The position numbers and the translations under genes are program-made. A stretch of 56,208 bases of DNA from Rs1 sp038900335 (GTDB lineage Bacteria; Pseudomonadota; Gammaproteobacteria; Pseudomonadales; Balneatricaceae): positions 1 through 56,208 of the forward strand of contig JBBMRB010000023.1 of NCBI GenBank assembly GCA_038900335.1. The letters are read 5' to 3'. Position 1 is the first letter of the stretch. Each line of letters opens with the position of its first letter. Under the pieces are notes generated by a model. The model searched no databases, had not been told where the DNA came from, and saw nothing but the letters and a program-made list of their open reading frames with translations. Shown here in pieces: positions 51,837-56,208 of the stretch.

Positions 51837-54449
51837 ATGAAATACATGACTAGCGCTGAGATTCGACAATCTTTTCTTCAATTTTACGAAGAGAAAGGTC
51901 ACCAAGTAGTCCCTTCAAGTTCATTAGTACCCTCTAATGATCCTACATTGCTATTTACCAATGCGGGTATGGTGCAATTTAAAGATGTGTTTACCGGGGA
52001 TGAGACGAGATCTTACACAAGAGCGACAAGTGCGCAGCGCTGTGTTCGTGCTGGTGGAAAACATAATGATCTAGAAAATGTGGGCTATACCGCAAGGCAT
52101 CATACATTTTTTGAAATGTTAGGTAATTTTAGTTTTGGTGATTACTTCAAAAAAGATGCCATTAGATTTTCTTGGGAATTCTTAACAAAAGTACTTGGTT
52201 TACCGGTTGAGCGCTTATGGGTTACTGTACACCACACCGATAAAGATGCAGAGGCACTTTGGCGTGATGATATCGGTATCGATATGTCTAGATTTTCACG
52301 ATTAGGCGATGATAATTTCTGGTCAATGGGTGATACCGGCCCTTGTGGCACAAGTACGGAAATATTTTTTGATCACGGTGCTGATGTTTGGGGTGGTCCT
52401 CCTGGTAGTGCAGAGGAAGATGGTGATCGCTATATTGAGATCTGGAACATCGTTTTCATGGAGTTTAACCGTGATGCTGATGGCAATCAGACTAAGCTAC
52501 CAAACCCATCGATTGATACAGGTATGGGGCTTGAGCGTATCGCTGCCATTATGCAGGGTGTGCACAGTAACTATGAAATAGATTTATTTCAAAATTTATT
52601 AAAAGCTGCTGCAAAAGTAATCGGGGTTGATGATCTTGAGGCGAAGTCGCTTAGAGTTGTTGCCGATCATATCCGCTCGTGTTGCTTCTTGATTATTGAT
52701 GGTGTTTTGCCATCAAATGAAGGTCGTGGTTACGTACTTCGTCGTATATTAAGGCGTGCTATCAGGCATGGTAATAAATTAGGTGCACAGGGCATATTTT
52801 TCCATAAGCTAGTGGCGTCTTTGAGTAAAGAGATGGGCGAGGCTTATCCTGAGCTAATCAAATTACAAGCTCAAATAGAAAAAGTACTGCTTAAAGAAGA
52901 GCAACAATTTATAAAAACGCTTGATATTGGTATGCGTTTGTTGTCGCAAGAAATTGAAAAATTAGAAGGTAGTGAGCTACCTGGATCTGTTGTGTTTAAG
53001 TTGTACGATACATATGGATTCCCAGTAGATTTAACTGCTGATGTCGCCAGAGAAAACGAGTTGACTCTCGATATCGATGGCTTTGAAGTACATATGCAAG
53101 CTCAAAAAGAGCGTGCTAGAGCGTCAGGGTCATTTAATAGTGATGTTAGTGATAAGCTGGATGTCTCTGGCAGTACTGAATTTAGCGGATATGATGACCT
53201 TAATGGCCAGGGAGTCGTTAAAGCGATTCTTGTTGAAGGCGAATCCGTTGGCTCTTTAAGTGCGGGCGCTAAAGGGACTGTTATTTTAGATAGCACGTCT
53301 TTTTATGGAGAATCAGGCGGTCAAGTTGGCGATAAAGGAGTGATCAGTTTTGCTGGTAATGAATTTATTGTTGCAGATTGTGCTAAGCAGGGTGACTTGC
53401 ATTTGCATCGTGGGCATTTAGTTGCTGGCCAATTGAGTGTTGGTCAAGTGGTACAAACAGCTGTTAACCCACAATTGCGACTAGCTAGTGCGTTTAATCA
53501 CAGTGCAACGCATTTATTGCATGAAGCACTGCGACGTGTAGTCGGTGATCATGTTCAGCAAAAGGGCTCTTTAGTTGATCCTGACAAACTACGTTTTGAC
53601 TTTTCTCACTTTGAAGCACTAACTGATGAGCAACTAGTTGAAGTTGAAAGAATTGTTAATTTGCAAATAATGGCGAATACCGCAGTTGTTACTCGTGAAA
53701 TGGATATTGCTAGTGCTCAAGCACTAGGCGCACAAGCATTGTTTGGTGAGAAATACACCGAACAAGTGCGTGTTGTTAGTATGGGTATTGATGATTTTTC
53801 AATTGAGCTTTGCGGTGGTACTCATGCACAAAGAACAGGTGATCTGTCGTTACTGAAAATAAAATCAGAAGGCGGTATCGCATCAGGTGTGCGCAGAATA
53901 GAGGCGCTAACAGGTCTTGGTGCTTTTGCTTATGTTGCAAGTTTAGAGCAGCAAGTTGATGAGATGGCGGCGATTGTTAAAGGGCCAAAAGATAAAGTTT
54001 TAGAAAAAATGAAACTAATTATCGATAAAAGCCGTACACTAGAGAAGCAGGTAGAACAGTTGCAAGGTCAAGTGTCGGCGGCCAAAGGTGCGCAGCTGAT
54101 TAATCAAGCGATAGATATTGCTGGTAACAAGCTATTGGTTGCTGCAATTGACAATACAGATGCTAAAGCACTTCGTGAAACGGCAGAGCAATTGCGTGAT
54201 AAATTAGATAACGCGGTGGTAGTTTTAGCGAGTGTTAACGATGGTCGAGTCAGTTTGATTTCAACTGTCTCTAAATCATTAACCGCTGTTGTTAAAGCGG
54301 GAGATATTATTAAAGATCTCTGTGTTAAAGTCTCTGGTAAAGGTGGTGGTCGGCCCGATATGGCTCAAGGCGCAGGTACTGATGCAGCAGCACTGGCTCA
54401 GGCGTTATTAGATATTACCGACAGTATTAAGCAGCAGTTAAACGCGTAG
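51837..54449 (+). CDS. alaS: Alanyl-tRNA synthetase AlaS
   Basis: AlaS charges tRNA-Ala and edits mischarged serine and glycine. The 870-residue product has the class II core (TNAGMVQFKDVFTG, HHTFFEMLGNFSFGDYFKKD, GDTGPCGTSTEIFFDHG), the editing domain with the zinc-site histidines HSATHLLHEALRR and the CGGTHAQRTGDL motif, and the C-terminal coiled coil and DHHA1 domain (GKGGGRPDMAQGAG). The ATG at 51846 (MTSAEIRQSF) is an equally likely start. It is followed by lysC after 72 bp. Confidence 0.97.
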   Translation: MKYMTSAEIRQSFLQFYEEKGHQVVPSSSLVPSNDPTLLFTNAGMVQFKDVFTGDETRSYTRATSAQRCVRAGGKHNDLENVGYTARHHTFFEMLGNFSFGDYFKKDAIRFSWEFLTKVLGLPVERLWVTVHHTDKDAEALWRDDIGIDMSRFSRLGDDNFWSMGDTGPCGTSTEIFFDHGADVWGGPPGSAEEDGDRYIEIWNIVFMEFNRDADGNQTKLPNPSIDTGMGLERIAAIMQGVHSNYEIDLFQNLLKAAAKVIGVDDLEAKSLRVVADHIRSCCFLIIDGVLPSNEGRGYVLRRILRRAIRHGNKLGAQGIFFHKLVASLSKEMGEAYPELIKLQAQIEKVLLKEEQQFIKTLDIGMRLLSQEIEKLEGSELPGSVVFKLYDTYGFPVDLTADVARENELTLDIDGFEVHMQAQKERARASGSFNSDVSDKLDVSGSTEFSGYDDLNGQGVVKAILVEGESVGSLSAGAKGTVILDSTSFYGESGGQVGDKGVISFAGNEFIVADCAKQGDLHLHRGHLVAGQLSVGQVVQTAVNPQLRLASAFNHSATHLLHEALRRVVGDHVQQKGSLVDPDKLRFDFSHFEALTDEQLVEVERIVNLQIMANTAVVTREMDIASAQALGAQALFGEKYTEQVRVVSMGIDDFSIELCGGTHAQRTGDLSLLKIKSEGGIASGVRRIEALTGLGAFAYVASLEQQVDEMAAIVKGPKDKVLEKMKLIIDKSRTLEKQVEQLQGQVSAAKGAQLINQAIDIAGNKLLVAAIDNTDAKALRETAEQLRDKLDNAVVVLASVNDGRVSLISTVSKSLTAVVKAGDIIKDLCVKVSGKGGGRPDMAQGAGTDAAALAQALLDITDSIKQQLNA

Positions 54450-54521
54450 TATTGTAAGCAATGCTGCGCGTTTTAATGTGCGGCATTATAACTAAGATAT
54501 TGAATGGAGAGAGCGTTCATA

Positions 54522-55757
54522 ATGGCTCTATATGTACAGAAATATGGCGGTACGTCGGTAGGTTCGGTTGAGCGTATTAAAGCAGTCGCTGAGAAAGTTA
54601 AAAAATTTAAAGATCAAGGTCATGATATTGTCGTTACAGTATCTGCTATGAGTGGTGAAACCAATCGCTTGATTGCATTGGCTAAAGAAATGCAGCATAC
54701 GCCCTCTGCCCGTGAGATGGATGTATTGCTCTCTACTGGTGAGCAGGTCACAATTGCTTTAATGGCGATGGCATTAGAAGATTTAGGGCTTAAAGTAAGG
54801 TCTTATACTGGTAGTCAAGTGCGTATTTTGACAGATAGTACTCATATGAAAGCAAGAATTGAGGATATCGATGTCAATAAAATCCGTGCTGATTTGGATC
54901 TTGGCTCCGTTGTCGTTGTGGCTGGTTTTCAAGGTGCTGATAAATTTGACAATATAACGACCTTAGGGCGTGGTGGCTCTGATACAACTGGTGTTGCTCT
55001 CGCCGCTGCATTAAAAGCTGATGAGTGTCAGATATATACCGATGTAGATGGTGTTTACACGACAGACCCAAGAGTTGTAGAAAGTGCAAGAAGACTTGAT
55101 GAGATAACATTTGAAGAAATGTTGGAAATGGCAAGTTTGGGTTCCAAAATATTGCAGATAAGAGCGGTAGAGTTTGCAGGTAAATATAAAGTTCCTTTAC
55201 GTGTGCTATCTAGTTTTGAAGATGGCCCAGGTACGTTAATTACAATAGAGGATGATGAAAACGTGGAAAAACCAGTTATTTCAGGTATCGCTTTTAACAG
55301 AGATGAAGCTAAACTTACAATTATGGGAGTGCCTGATATTCCAGGTGTCGCCTCTAAAATATTAGGCCCGGTAAGTGAAGCTAATATTGAAGTTGATATG
55401 ATTTTGCAAAATATTGCAGAGGATCAGACAACTGATTTTACTTTTACCGTGCATCGCAATGATTTTGATAAAGCGTTAACAATACTTAATAGAACGTGTG
55501 AGCAGTTAAATGCACGTGAAGTTATCGCTGATAACAAAATAGCAAAGGTTTCAATTGTTGGTGTTGGTATGCGCTCGCATGCTGGTGTTGCAACAAAGAT
55601 GTTTGATGCTTTAGCATCAGAAAATATTAACATTCAAATGATTTCAACATCAGAGATTAAAGTCTCGGTTGTTTTGGATGAGAAGTACTTAGAGTTAGCT
55701 GTAAGATCGATGCATTCTGCTTTTGAATTGGGTAAAAGCGATTTGATTAGTGAGTAG
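54522..55757 (+). CDS. lysC: Aspartokinase LysC
   Basis: Aspartokinase phosphorylates aspartate, the first step to lysine, threonine and methionine. The 411-residue product has LYVQKYGGTSVGSVERI at the start, TLGRGGSDTTGVALA, YTDVDGVYTTDPR, and two C-terminal ACT domains (from about residue 265) for feedback control. I choose ATG 54522 (MALYVQKYGG) with GGAGAG upstream; a start six codons earlier at 54504 lies on the ribosome site itself. It is followed by csrA, the order in Pseudomonas. Confidence 0.97.
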   Translation: MALYVQKYGGTSVGSVERIKAVAEKVKKFKDQGHDIVVTVSAMSGETNRLIALAKEMQHTPSAREMDVLLSTGEQVTIALMAMALEDLGLKVRSYTGSQVRILTDSTHMKARIEDIDVNKIRADLDLGSVVVVAGFQGADKFDNITTLGRGGSDTTGVALAAALKADECQIYTDVDGVYTTDPRVVESARRLDEITFEEMLEMASLGSKILQIRAVEFAGKYKVPLRVLSSFEDGPGTLITIEDDENVEKPVISGIAFNRDEAKLTIMGVPDIPGVASKILGPVSEANIEVDMILQNIAEDQTTDFTFTVHRNDFDKALTILNRTCEQLNAREVIADNKIAKVSIVGVGMRSHAGVATKMFDALASENINIQMISTSEIKVSVVLDEKYLELAVRSMHSAFELGKSDLISE

Positions 55758-55872
55758 TTTGTTACTTTTAAACTAGTGGTTGTAGCCCGTGATAGAAGCA
55801 TTGATTGTGCAATATTAAGGGAGTGATAAATAATAAATTATTTCATGTAATGAATAATAGGAGATTTAAAAA

Positions 55873-56046
55873 ATGCTAATTCTAACTCGACGTGTTGGTG
55901 AGACGTTAATGATTGGTGATAAGGTTACCGTTACTGTGCTAGGTATTAAGGGTAATCAAGTACGTATCGGTGTCGATGCGCCTAAAGATGTTTCGGTGCA
56001 TCGTGAAGAGATATATCAGCGTATTCAAAGAGAGAAAGCAGAATAA
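55873..56046 (+). CDS. csrA: Carbon storage regulator CsrA/RsmA
   Basis: CsrA is a small homodimeric RNA-binding protein that blocks or stabilises mRNAs at GGA motifs and controls motility and biofilm switching. The 57-residue product reads MLILTRRVGETLMIGD at the start, then VTVLGIKGNQVRIGVDAP and VHREEIYQRIQ, all invariant family features; it is slightly shorter than the 61-65 usual. TAGGAGA lies before the ATG and itself holds a GGA, compatible with autoregulation. It lies between lysC and tRNA-Ser. Confidence 0.97.
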   Translation: MLILTRRVGETLMIGDKVTVTVLGIKGNQVRIGVDAPKDVSVHREEIYQRIQREKAE

Positions 56047-56131
56047 ATTTTCTTTATTAAATTAATCTTATTTTTTTTATTATAAAGGCTTTCTATTTTA
56101 AAATCAGTCTAGTATAGTATGCGCCTCTTGA

Positions 56132-56208
56132 GGTGAGGTGGCCGAGTGGCTGAAGGCGCGCCCCTGCTAAGGGTGTATAGGGGAAACTCTATCGAGGGTT
56201 CGAATCCC
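56132..56208 (+). tRNA. tRNA-Ser (anticodon GCU), cut by the window end
   Basis: GGTGAGG begins the acceptor arm, followed by GTGGCCGAGTGGCTGAAGGC (serine D arm), anticodon stem CGCCC/GGGTG with loop CTGCTAA, a long variable arm, and the start of the T arm (GGGTTCGAATCCC). The 3' acceptor strand lies outside the window. The csrA - tRNA-Ser order is conserved in pseudomonads. Confidence 0.95.

Noticed and set aside
54460..54487. Imperfect hairpin between alaS and lysC as a terminator
   Set aside because: Stem needs a T-G pair, the loop is long and no T run follows; read-through between the two genes seems as likely.

Overview
The window is about 56 kb of chromosome from an AT-rich (roughly 40% GC by eye) marine-type Gammaproteobacterium. 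The order recA - alaS - lysC - csrA - tRNA-Ser(GCU) at the right end, the polar-flagellum set (flhA, flhF, flhG/fleN, fliA, cheYZAB, parA, parP) and the free-standing trpGDC are all typical of Pseudomonadales/Cellvibrionales/Oceanospirillales relatives. Species cannot be fixed from sequence alone. No prophage, CRISPR array or intact insertion sequence is visible; the only mobile trace is the 3' end of a Y1 (IS200-like) transposase gene at the left edge.

Regions. (1) 1-830: transposase tail, an intergenic stretch and a minus-strand terminator. (2) 830-2596, minus strand: tRNA-Arg(CCU), flgN, flgM and flgA, with a sigma-28 promoter before flgM. (3) 2669-16392, plus strand: cheV, cheR, then flgBCDE and flgFGHIJKL, the two blocks each opened by a sigma-54 promoter and separated by a terminator. 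(4) 16664-22174: a reversed fliT-like gene, flagellin under a near-consensus sigma-28 promoter with a structured leader, flaG, fliD, fliS. (5) 22444-34811: flhA (its own sigma-54 promoter), flhF, flhG, fliA, cheY, cheZ, cheA, cheB, a ParA-type ATPase, a ParP-like CheW-domain protein and a DUF2802 gene; a separate small cheW and motCD are absent from their usual places. (6) 34863-37688, minus strand: a membrane Cache-PAS-GGDEF-EAL protein. (7) 38056-46234: glycine betaine catabolism, gbcA (minus) divergent from gbcB, followed by the heterotetrameric sarcosine oxidase operon soxBDAG. (8) 46565-49537: trpG, trpD, trpC and an OsmC-family gene. (9) 49959-56208: recA with a LexA box, an 831-bp spacer without recX, alaS, lysC, csrA and a tRNA-Ser cut by the window end.

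How the genes work together: the flagellar genes show a classic tiered circuit. Sigma-54 promoters drive rod, hook and export genes; fliA (sigma-28) is made with flhA/flhF/flhG; FlgM holds FliA until hook completion; FliA then drives flagellin and flgM itself. FlhF/FlhG set polar placement and number, and ParA/ParP with a repeat-bearing CheA linker probably place the chemotaxis array at the same pole. GbcAB demethylates glycine betaine and SoxBDAG converts sarcosine to glycine plus a one-carbon unit; the middle step (dimethylglycine demethylation) is not encoded here.

The least explained items are a compact predicted three-way-junction RNA in the soxBDAG leader, a perfect 13-bp inverted repeat just after gbcA, dyads in the gbcA/gbcB divergent region, a 69-nt almost pure pyrimidine tract before flgB, four copies of an acidic/hydrophobic motif in the CheA linker, and the missing cheW and recX. 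None of these could be tested here by search or folding software.
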